NCBI GenBank assembly: GCA_964523375.1
Contig: CAZFYG010000015.1
Coordinates: 1-26,538 of the forward strand
Length of the DNA stretch: 26,538 nucleotides
Reading direction: 5' to 3'
DNA from: CAJQGY01 sp964523375
GTDB lineage: Bacteria > Pseudomonadota > Gammaproteobacteria > Magnimaribacterales > D2472
The number at the start of each line of letters is the position of its first letter. The stretch's first letter is position 1. The notes under the pieces were generated by a model. It worked only from the letters and a program-made list of their open reading frames with translations, was not told the DNA's origin and ran no database searches. The position numbers and the translations under genes were made by a program. Below, in pieces: positions 16,016 through 23,291 of this stretch.

Positions 16016-16354
16016 CTATTTTATAATTTTGATTTGAAAGGTGTTGCTGGCAGAAGATATGCCTCCAATGTTTTTAACATTTGTATAACCCATATCTTCT
16101 AGAATAGTCTTTGCTTTGCCCGACCTATTGCCGCTTCTACAATAGAGCATTATTTCAGCATCTTGATTGGGTTCAAAAAACTTAATTTTATTTTTTATTT
16201 CACTCAGAGGAATATGAGATGCGCCTTGTAGGTGACCACCTGCCCACTCAGATTCTGTTCGAACATCAATAATAACTTTACTTTCAGTCTCAGCCAAAGC
16301 TTCATTGCTGAATATTGAAAAGAATAGGAATGAAAATAATACTATATTTTTCAT
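16016..16354 (-). CDS. Exported single-domain rhodanese
   Basis: A sulfurtransferase-type domain of 112 residues after a signal peptide (MKNIVLFSFLFFSIFSNEALA), so it is periplasmic, similar in build to PspE. It shows IIDVRTESEWAGGHLQGASHIPL, the usual first half of a rhodanese, and the active-site loop CRSGNRSG with Cys72 as the persulfide carrier. A six-residue loop fits thiosulfate-type rhodaneses. The start codon shares one base with the stop of the GMC oxidoreductase (TAATG), so it is translated by coupling to that gene. Why an exported rhodanese should be tied to a cytoplasmic flavoenzyme is unclear. Confidence 0.92.
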   Translation of the reverse strand: MKNIVLFSFLFFSIFSNEALAETESKVIIDVRTESEWAGGHLQGASHIPLSEIKNKIKFFEPNQDAEIMLYCRSGNRSGKAKTILEDMGYTNVKNIGGISSASNTFQIKIIK

Positions 16355-18033
16355 TAGGACCAGTCCTCAAGAATTATATCTGATGCTTTTTCTCCAATCA
16401 TAATAGTGGGTGCATTTGTATTGCCGCCTACCAAAGTTGGCATTATGGAGGCATCAACAATTCGCAACCCGTTAGTTTTATGAACCTTAAGTTTATTATC
16501 AACTACACTCATTTCATCTGAACCCATCTTGCATGTTCCAACAGGATGGTAAACAGTATCAGCATCTTCTCGAATTGCCTGTTCAATATCCCTGTCATCC
16601 TCTAGATCTATAGGTCGCTGAACATGATCTTGTATATATTTATTAAAAGGCTCCGTATGAAGTATTTCCATCATTTTTTTGTACCCCTCGACCATAACTT
16701 TCATATCATCTGGATGGCTTAAAAATTTTGGATCTATTACTGGGTCTTCAAATGGATCGCTAGATCTCAATGTAACCTCACCGGTTGATTTGGGTCGAAG
16801 AAGACAAGTATGGCAGCTCATACCATGACCCCAGACACTTGTCCTTCCATGATCTATAACCATAGCTGGTGCAAAATGAAGCTGAATATCTGGCACAGGA
16901 ATACTTTCACTTGTTTTCAAAAAAGCACCGCCCTCAGCAATTGTGGATGTAAAAATCCCAACCTTCTTAAATATATATTTAAGAATCTCAAGTGGGAATT
17001 TATAAAAAATAGATTTTAATGAGAAACCTATAAGATGCATTGAGTTGTATCTGTGAACTGATAGATAATCTATGTGATCTTGCAGATTTTTACCGACTCC
17101 TGGTAAGTCAACAATATGGTTTATTCCGTGCTTAGAAATTTCTTCCTTTGGACCGAGACCAGATCTAAGCATTATTTGTGGCGATCCAAAAGCTCCAGAG
17201 GATAGAAGTACTTCTTTTGTACAACGAATCTCAAAGGGTTTCTTGTTAGCATCAAAACAACTCACTCCAACAGCCCTATCGCCATCCATAATTATTTTAT
17301 CTACATTTGTGTCGGTTAGAACTGTCAGGTTATCTCTTTGTAAGGCAGGCACCAAATATGCCTTAGCGGCACTACATCTTTTTCCATTTTTTTGGGTAGT
17401 TTGATAATAGCCAACTCCCTCTTGATCTTCACCATTGAAGTCTTTATTGAACTTATGAAGTTTTGAGCCTGCGGCAACAAAATCATCGGTAAATAAATTA
17501 TCGTTTCTTATTTTGCTAACATTCAATGGACCGTTTTGACCATGGTACTCATCATCATGCTCCTCATTGTGTTCAGCTTTTTTGAAGTAAGGAAGCACTT
17601 CATCGTAAGACCAACCATCATTACCAAGCTCCGACCAATGATCATAATCCCACTTATGACCTCTTACATAAAGCATTGCATTTATTGAGCTTGAACCCCC
17701 AAGAGTTCTTCCTCTAGGTTGATACCCCTTCCTATGTTCAAATGTCTCAGTTTCAACTTCATGAACACCCCCTGCTGAATCTACAACAGCTCTTTGAGGC
17801 TCTGTAATGGCAACTTTTTCAAATTCTTTTTGTGGCTCTGTTTCATAAGACCAGTTATAGGGTGAATTTTCACCAAAGAAAGCAAAGCCAAGTGGAACAT
17901 GAATTCTTGGATCACTATCCTTGGGGCCTGCCTCTATAATGCAAACTTTAAAATTTGGATTAGCGCTTAGCCTGTTGGCAAGAACACACCCAGCAGATCC
18001 CGCGCCTAAAATTATAAAATCATATTTATCCAT
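16354..18033 (-). CDS. GMC-family FAD oxidoreductase (choline/alcohol dehydrogenase-like)
   Basis: A flavoprotein of 559 residues that would oxidise an alcohol. The Rossmann GAGSAG is at 10-15 with EAG at the end of the second strand. The GMC signature PRGRTLGGSSSINAMLYVRG is intact, and the C-terminal catalytic part has YHPVGTCKMG (active-site His) and GGNTNAPTIMIGEKA (catalytic Asn). Compared with BetA, an additional stretch of roughly 25 residues (AVVDSAGGVHEVETETFEHRKG region) lies between the YNWSYETEPQ strand and the signature. Start: ATG 18042 is also in frame, but AAGGGGG sits 9 nt before ATG 18033 and only abuts the other. Choline, cyclic, terpenoid and sterol alcohols are all possible substrates. 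It runs divergently from a steroid 5-alpha-reductase-like gene. Confidence 0.92.
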   Translation of the reverse strand: MDKYDFIILGAGSAGCVLANRLSANPNFKVCIIEAGPKDSDPRIHVPLGFAFFGENSPYNWSYETEPQKEFEKVAITEPQRAVVDSAGGVHEVETETFEHRKGYQPRGRTLGGSSSINAMLYVRGHKWDYDHWSELGNDGWSYDEVLPYFKKAEHNEEHDDEYHGQNGPLNVSKIRNDNLFTDDFVAAGSKLHKFNKDFNGEDQEGVGYYQTTQKNGKRCSAAKAYLVPALQRDNLTVLTDTNVDKIIMDGDRAVGVSCFDANKKPFEIRCTKEVLLSSGAFGSPQIMLRSGLGPKEEISKHGINHIVDLPGVGKNLQDHIDYLSVHRYNSMHLIGFSLKSIFYKFPLEILKYIFKKVGIFTSTIAEGGAFLKTSESIPVPDIQLHFAPAMVIDHGRTSVWGHGMSCHTCLLRPKSTGEVTLRSSDPFEDPVIDPKFLSHPDDMKVMVEGYKKMMEILHTEPFNKYIQDHVQRPIDLEDDRDIEQAIREDADTVYHPVGTCKMGSDEMSVVDNKLKVHKTNGLRIVDASIMPTLVGGNTNAPTIMIGEKASDIILEDWS

Positions 18034-18108
18034 ATTACCCATCCCCCTTGAGAATATCTTAACTAAGTTTATGACTTAAGTTCTTGTGTGTAAACTAGAG
18101 TAACTTTC

Positions 18109-18129
18109 ATTAAATATTAAATATTAAAT
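18109..18129. repeat. Three tandem ATTAAAT heptamers ending at a start codon
   Basis: Exact heptamer repeated three times without spacer, directly abutting the ATG at 18130. They replace any Shine-Dalgarno. TTAAAT at 18117-18122 could serve as a -10, giving a leaderless mRNA. Confidence 0.8.
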
Positions 18130-18879
18130 ATGCTTATTTTTTATTGCTTATTAATTCTTTGGGTGGCTGTTGCCCTAGGCACGTTCATTTATCTTTTTAA
18201 TACTGTTGCTCCTTATGGCAGGCATGAGTCATCAGGATGGGGGCCGAAAGTTTCAGCCCGCTTAGGATGGATTGTTATGGAGAGTCCATCTGTTATCTTG
18301 ATGTTGTCCCTTGGCTGGTTGATGAGAGATAAGCTTAATGTTATTCATGAAACTTTTTTAATGATATGGCTGGTTCACTATATTCACAGAACATTTATAT
18401 ACCCATTTTGGATGAATATGACAACCAAGACTATGCCGCTAACCATACCCATATCAGCATTTATGTTTAATATAGTTAATGTGCTTATTCAGGCTATAGG
18501 GATTTATTATTTCACGGAGTACTCTGCAAATTGGCATCAAAGCCTAGAGTTTAAATTGGGATTGATCGTCTTTATTGCAGGTATGTTTATCAACATTTAT
18601 TCTGATTTTTTAATCACAAGAATGAAAAAAAATAAAGGTCCTGGCTACCACATTCCAAATTCTTTTCTTCACAAGTATATTTCCTCTCCAAACTATTTTG
18701 GTGAGATTATTGAATGGCTGGGCTGGGCAATTCTTACCTGGAGCGCGTCAGGATTAGTTTTCTTTATATGGACATTTGCAAACCTTTTTCCAAGAGCAAT
18801 TTCAAACCACACTTGGTACAAGAATAGATTTGAAGAATATCCAAAAAATAGAAAGGCTATATTTCCAGGAATAATCTAG
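18130..18879 (+). CDS. Steroid 5-alpha-reductase (SRD5A) family membrane protein
   Basis: An integral membrane reductase of 249 residues with several hydrophobic helices, close to the 254-260 of animal SRD5A1/2. Family members use NADPH to reduce the C4-C5 double bond of 3-oxo-4-ene steroids or the alpha-isoprene unit of polyprenols. The N-terminal APYGRHESSGWGPK, E51 in VMESPS (equivalent to the QELPS glutamate of the animal enzymes), and the long C-terminal block NYFGEIIEWLGWAILTWS ... NLFPRAISNHTWYKNRFEEYPKNRKAIFPGII match the family well. No Shine-Dalgarno is present. Its 3' end overlaps the convergent SDR gene by 4 bp. The native substrate is open: sterol-derived compounds from phytoplankton or an isoprenoid lipid are both reasonable. 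Confidence 0.9.
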   Translation: MLIFYCLLILWVAVALGTFIYLFNTVAPYGRHESSGWGPKVSARLGWIVMESPSVILMLSLGWLMRDKLNVIHETFLMIWLVHYIHRTFIYPFWMNMTTKTMPLTIPISAFMFNIVNVLIQAIGIYYFTEYSANWHQSLEFKLGLIVFIAGMFINIYSDFLITRMKKNKGPGYHIPNSFLHKYISSPNYFGEIIEWLGWAILTWSASGLVFFIWTFANLFPRAISNHTWYKNRFEEYPKNRKAIFPGII

Positions 18880-19874
18880 ATCAAACCATATTTTTTGATT
18901 TGATCTGCTGTTTCTAAAATAGATTGTTCGGCAGGAATAGGATCCCAGTTTAAAATATCTTTAGCTTTTGTGCTGTGCGTGCATCTTTTTTTATTCACCA
19001 TTTTTACTACAGCTGTCATATCCTTATCGAATCTTGCAACGATTTTTAAAACCCATTTTGGCATCACGATCTTTGGTGTCTTATACCCAGCCTCTCTTAA
19101 AATTTTTGCTGCTTCGTTCATCCAAAGCTCTTTTTCTGAAACAACAATTCGATGGCCATCTGAATTCGCATTCTCCATGGCTGCAATATGTGCAAATGCG
19201 ACATCCCTTACATCAACATAGCCAATATGGAGCTTAGCGATACCTGGAAGCTTTCCATTAATTAACTTCAGAACCAATGAGTTGGATATTCCTATATCCT
19301 TCGAAAGTGATGGGCCAGTTACAGCTACTGGGTTAATGACAGTTAACTTGAAGGATGCATTATTATCTTTAACAAAATCCCATGCTGCTTTTTCTGCAAG
19401 AGTCTTACTTTTATTGTAGAAAGCTATTTCAGGATTGCTTGCATCGGACCAGTGTGACTCATCAAAACTTTCAGTTCCATCAAAAGTATCTCCAATTGCT
19501 GCAAAAGATGATGTTAAGACAACTTTCTTTAAGCGATGCTTTTGTGCAAACCTCATAGCTCTTAGGGCTCCTTCAACCGCAGGTTTGGTAAAAAACTCTT
19601 CTGGTTGATCATCGATAACAAATGGAGATGCAACATGAAGCATGAATTCACAACCCTCAATAGCTTCATCCCAACCATCATCATTAAGCAAATCAGCTTT
19701 AAAAAGATTGAGTTTTTTTATAGAAACTCCACTCTCAACCAAGCCATCTCTAACTTCATCAGCTCTTTCTATTGACCTCATTGTTGAGTTCACCTCATAG
19801 CCTTTTTTGATGAGTTGCTGAATGCAATGCATTCCTATAAATCCTGAAGCCCCAGTAACTAGCACCCTGCTCAT
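18876..19874 (-). CDS. Extended short-chain dehydrogenase (dihydroflavonol reductase / 3-beta-HSD-like)
   Basis: An NAD(P)-dependent oxidoreductase of 332 residues. The Rossmann TGASGFIG lies at 7-14, the catalytic serine at 122/123 (LTSSFAA), and the YxxxK pair is Y153/K157 in YNKSK. The body matches the NAD-dependent epimerase/dehydratase superfamily, nearest in style to dihydroflavonol 4-reductase and 3-beta-hydroxysteroid dehydrogenases (INPVAVTGPSLSKD, YVDVRDVAFAHIAAME). The start at 19874 is fixed by GGAGGG 5 nt upstream; longer in-frame starts up to 19928 lack such a site and would put residues before the Rossmann strand. Its 3' end overlaps the SRD5A-like gene by 4 bp, so the two are not co-transcribed but sit together with the GMC enzyme. 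Confidence 0.9.
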   Translation of the reverse strand: MSRVLVTGASGFIGMHCIQQLIKKGYEVNSTMRSIERADEVRDGLVESGVSIKKLNLFKADLLNDDGWDEAIEGCEFMLHVASPFVIDDQPEEFFTKPAVEGALRAMRFAQKHRLKKVVLTSSFAAIGDTFDGTESFDESHWSDASNPEIAFYNKSKTLAEKAAWDFVKDNNASFKLTVINPVAVTGPSLSKDIGISNSLVLKLINGKLPGIAKLHIGYVDVRDVAFAHIAAMENANSDGHRIVVSEKELWMNEAAKILREAGYKTPKIVMPKWVLKIVARFDKDMTAVVKMVNKKRCTHSTKAKDILNWDPIPAEQSILETADQIKKYGLI

Positions 19875-20014
19875 AAAACCCTCCATAAATATTAAATTTA
19901 GAATCACCCTTATCGCTAACAAAGTCAATATTAATCTCAGTCGCTTTACGGCTTTGCAAAATGATTATTTTTGTTTAGGATTAAGGTATAGCTTGTTAAC
20001 TTTAGAGGTACATT

Positions 20015-20431
20015 ATGAGTAAGCAGAATCTTTGGCAGAAATTTATATGGTTCTCAGAAAGAGCCATTTTGATGATAATCGCTATTGCAACTCTTTTTGC
20101 TACTGGGATTGAGCTTGTTAGAATGATTTCATCCCAAACTGTGAATTTAAGTGATCTATTTTTATTATTTATTTATGCTGAGGTTTTGGGGATGGTTGGA
20201 GCTTTCTATATAAATAACAGGATCCCTGTCACCCTTCCAATCATAATTGCTATGACTGCCCTCACAAGAATGATTATTCTGCAAAGCAAAGACTTAGATT
20301 CTATAAATATCATATATGAAGCATCAGGCATTCTTATTCTTGCTGCATCTGCTTACATCATGAGTCTTAAAGATGAAATCAGCCTTGAAAAACTAAAAAT
20401 ACGTAAATCTATAGAAGAAGATTCATTATAA
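20015..20431 (+). CDS. PsiE-family inner-membrane protein
   Basis: 138 residues with four predicted membrane helices. The central LFIYAEVLGMVGAFYINNRIPVTLPIIIAMTALTRMIIL corresponds to the conserved part of the phosphate-starvation-inducible PsiE family (E/L-rich helix, short loop with RxPV, then AxTALxRxII). The family's biochemical role is unknown. GAGG lies 7 nt before the ATG at 20015. It leads a tight plus-strand set: 18 bp to the NTF2-like gene and 10 bp further to the GH3 gene. No Pho-box was recognised upstream, so control by phosphate is not shown. Confidence 0.85.
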   Translation: MSKQNLWQKFIWFSERAILMIIAIATLFATGIELVRMISSQTVNLSDLFLLFIYAEVLGMVGAFYINNRIPVTLPIIIAMTALTRMIILQSKDLDSINIIYEASGILILAASAYIMSLKDEISLEKLKIRKSIEEDSL

Positions 20432-20449
20432 TTAAATCAAGGAATTACA

Positions 20450-20842
20450 TTGACTGCAAAAAAATTCATTAGCTCGTGGCATAAAGTATTCAATAGCCAA
20501 AATCTTGATAATTTAGATGATGTTCTTGCAGATAAGGCTGTTTTTACATCCCCTGTTGTATTTAAACCAATGGAAGGCAAGGAAATGTCTAAGTTGTACC
20601 TTCATGCCGCAGGTCAATCTTTTAATATGGAAAAGTTTTCATACATTCGAGAAGTTCACGATGGGCTTCACTCCATTCTTGAGTTTGAAACATATATAGA
20701 TGATGTTTCAGTCAATGGTGTTGATATGATTGAGTGGAATGAGGAAGGTAAAATTATTGATTTTAAGGTTATGATTCGACCCTTAAAAGCAGTTCATAAA
20801 GTTCAAGAAAAGATGGTCGAGTCTCTTAACAAATATAAATAA
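20450..20842 (+). CDS. SnoaL/NTF2-like domain protein
   Basis: 130 residues with the cone-shaped NTF2-like fold suggested by the helix FISSWHKVFNSQNLDNLDDVLADKAVFTSPV, then YIREVHDGLHSILEFETYIDDVSVNGVDMIEWNEEGKIIDFKVMIRPLKAV. This fold hosts small-molecule isomerases, hydrolases and pure ligand binders, so no reaction can be named. The start codon is TTG at 20450, supported by AAGGA 7 nt upstream and by the absence of any in-frame ATG before residue 41. It is embedded between PsiE-like and GH3 genes with 18- and 10-bp gaps, so is likely cotranscribed. Confidence 0.85.
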   Translation: MTAKKFISSWHKVFNSQNLDNLDDVLADKAVFTSPVVFKPMEGKEMSKLYLHAAGQSFNMEKFSYIREVHDGLHSILEFETYIDDVSVNGVDMIEWNEEGKIIDFKVMIRPLKAVHKVQEKMVESLNKYK

Positions 20843-20852
20843 AGAATAAAGA

Positions 20853-23291
20853 ATGCCAAATATAGACAAGCTTGTTAATGATCTTACGTTAAATGAAAAA
20901 GTTCAGCTATTGAGTGGCTTCGATGCCTGGCACACCAATAAGATTGATAGGCTTAATATCCCAAGTATTAAAATGTCAGATGGACCCAATGGGGTTAGAG
21001 GAGATGGTAATTCAGGCCAGCCTTCTGCATGTTTTCCAAGTGCTATATCGCTTGGCTCAACATGGGACATGGGCTTAATTAATAAGCTAGGGATTGAGCT
21101 GGGCTCAGAGGCCAAACTTAAAGACGTCGATGTCTTGTTGGGGCCAACCATAAATATTCATAGACACCCATTGGGCGGAAGACACTTTGAGAGCTATTCT
21201 GAAGACCCTTATCTTACTGGAAGAATTGCTATTGAATATGTGAATGGTGTTCAATCAAAAAATGTTGCCTCTTGTTTGAAGCACTTTGTTGGAAATGATA
21301 CAGAGTTTCAAAGATATGCTGTTTCTTCCAATATAGATGAACGAACCCTCAGAGAAATATATTTACTTCCTTTTGAGATGGGTATTAAGGAATCTAATGC
21401 CAAATCTGTTATGAGTGCATACAATAAATTAAATAATATTTACTGCAGCTCGCACAAACAATTATTAATAGATATATTAAAAAAAGAATGGAATTTTGAT
21501 GGCTATGTTGTAAGTGACTGGGGTGCTGCGCTTGAGAATATTGAGAATGCTAATGGCGGCTTGGATTTAGAAATGCCAGGTCCTGCTAAGAGCTGGGGTA
21601 CAAACCTTGTGCAGGCTATAGAAAGAGGTGATGTGCCTGTTTCTGAAATTAATGACAAGGTAAAACGTATTTTAAATATAGCTGTCTTTTCAAAAAGATT
21701 TGATGATCCAGATCTGAAGGCAGAAAAAAGCAACGATACACCAGAGCAAAGAATGCTCTTAAAAAAGGCAGCGCAAGATGGAATGGTGCTTCTTAAGAAT
21801 GAAGGCCTTCTTCCGTTAAATAAAAATATAAGTTCTATTGGTGTTATTGGGCCTAATGCAAAAAAATCACAAATAATTGGTGGGGGAAGTGCCCATCTAA
21901 TGGCATACCACGAATCTCATCCTCTCAAGGCAATTAAAGATATATTGGGTAAGACTTCAAAAATAAACTATTCCAAGGGTTGCCATACCCATAGATACTT
22001 GCCGCCATTGAAAGAAGATTTGATGAAAGATAACCCATCGGGACAAGACGGCTATTTAATTGAATATTTTGATACTTCTAGTGGCGAGGAAGAGTTAGTA
22101 TCAAAAGAGTATTCTTCGGGCGGTAAGTTCTGGGTATTTGAAGGTTTTGCCAAAGACATTATTGCCGAACAAGAGCGACCTAATATCTTCGTTAAATTTA
22201 CTTGCACCTATAGCCCCGACATATCCGGAAACCATGAGTTTGAAATTTTTGCTATTGGTGGAAGCAAGCTTTTGGTTGACGGTAATTTGGTTATTGATAA
22301 TTCAACCGAGACCTCTCCGGGAGATGCTTTCTTCGCATTTGGGACCACACCCAAAAGAGGGAAATGTGATTTTAAAGAAGGTGAGGAATATAAAATTGAA
22401 ATACAGTATAAGTTTGAAGGAAACTTTCCAGCAATTTATATCGGGTGTAAAACTCCTGATAAAGTAGATTTATTAGAGGAAGCTAAATTGGTTGCTGAAG
22501 AGTCAGACCAAGTAATTCTAGTTGTTGGAACAAATTCTGACTGGGAAACTGAAGGGAACGATAGATCTGATTTGGATCTACCCGGAGATCAGAACAATCT
22601 TATAAATACAGTTCTTGATATCAACCCTAACACCATTATCCTTCTCAATACCGGCTCTCCCATCAGCATGCCCTGGCTACCAAAAGCAAAAGCAGTTCTT
22701 CAGTGCTGGTACCCAGGTCAAGAATTTGGAAATGCGCTAGTAGAAATACTGACCGGAGACGTGAGCCCGTCTGGTAAGTTGCCAACAACCTTCCCGATGA
22801 ATATCAAAGACACGCCTGCGTTCAACTCCTACCCTGGAGAAGATCTCCAGATGAATTATGAAGAAAAATTGTTAGTAGGATATAAATGGTACGAAAGAAA
22901 GAACATAGGAACTCTGTTCCCATTTGGTCATGGTCTGTCCTACACCAAATTTGAGTATTCCGATTTAAAGATTGCAAAAATTAATGATACGGATTTTATA
23001 TGTAGGTATATTGTAAAAAATACAGGTAGTATCTCGGGCTCAGAGATTTCACAGTGCTATGTAGGTAATGAAGAAGCAGATAAGATGGAGCCTATTAAAA
23101 AACTTCAAGGATTTTGCAAGACCCACCTTGAGCCTGGTGAGCACAAAGAAATTGGAATCACATTAGATGAAAGAAGTTTTAGTAATTGGTCAGTTAGCAA
23201 AAATGCCTGGGTAGTTCAAAACAGCTCGCACAAAATCTATATTGGTGCTTCATCTGAGGACATCCGCCTAAAGTCAGAAGTTAATCTATAG
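20853..23291 (+). CDS. GH3 family beta-glycosidase with a PA14 domain
   Basis: A retaining glycoside hydrolase of 812 residues, most likely a beta-glucosidase or related exo-acting enzyme. The N-terminal TIM barrel shows KMSDGPNGVRG, GPTINIHRHPLGGRHFESYSEDPYL, KHF at 143-145 and the nucleophile D222 in VVSDWGA. The alpha/beta sandwich domain follows (GVIGPNAK onward), with a PA14 insert at about residues 398-530 (GYLIEYFDTSSGEEEL ... HEFEIFAIGGSKLLVDG), then the remaining sandwich with TNSDWETEGNDRSDLDLPG, and a fibronectin-III-like end. No signal peptide is seen, so it works in the cytoplasm on imported glycosides, consistent with the sugar symporter nearby. The gene converges on the fusion oxidoreductase with an 11-bp overlap. 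Confidence 0.95.
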   Translation: MPNIDKLVNDLTLNEKVQLLSGFDAWHTNKIDRLNIPSIKMSDGPNGVRGDGNSGQPSACFPSAISLGSTWDMGLINKLGIELGSEAKLKDVDVLLGPTINIHRHPLGGRHFESYSEDPYLTGRIAIEYVNGVQSKNVASCLKHFVGNDTEFQRYAVSSNIDERTLREIYLLPFEMGIKESNAKSVMSAYNKLNNIYCSSHKQLLIDILKKEWNFDGYVVSDWGAALENIENANGGLDLEMPGPAKSWGTNLVQAIERGDVPVSEINDKVKRILNIAVFSKRFDDPDLKAEKSNDTPEQRMLLKKAAQDGMVLLKNEGLLPLNKNISSIGVIGPNAKKSQIIGGGSAHLMAYHESHPLKAIKDILGKTSKINYSKGCHTHRYLPPLKEDLMKDNPSGQDGYLIEYFDTSSGEEELVSKEYSSGGKFWVFEGFAKDIIAEQERPNIFVKFTCTYSPDISGNHEFEIFAIGGSKLLVDGNLVIDNSTETSPGDAFFAFGTTPKRGKCDFKEGEEYKIEIQYKFEGNFPAIYIGCKTPDKVDLLEEAKLVAEESDQVILVVGTNSDWETEGNDRSDLDLPGDQNNLINTVLDINPNTIILLNTGSPISMPWLPKAKAVLQCWYPGQEFGNALVEILTGDVSPSGKLPTTFPMNIKDTPAFNSYPGEDLQMNYEEKLLVGYKWYERKNIGTLFPFGHGLSYTKFEYSDLKIAKINDTDFICRYIVKNTGSISGSEISQCYVGNEEADKMEPIKKLQGFCKTHLEPGEHKEIGITLDERSFSNWSVSKNAWVVQNSSHKIYIGASSEDIRLKSEVNL

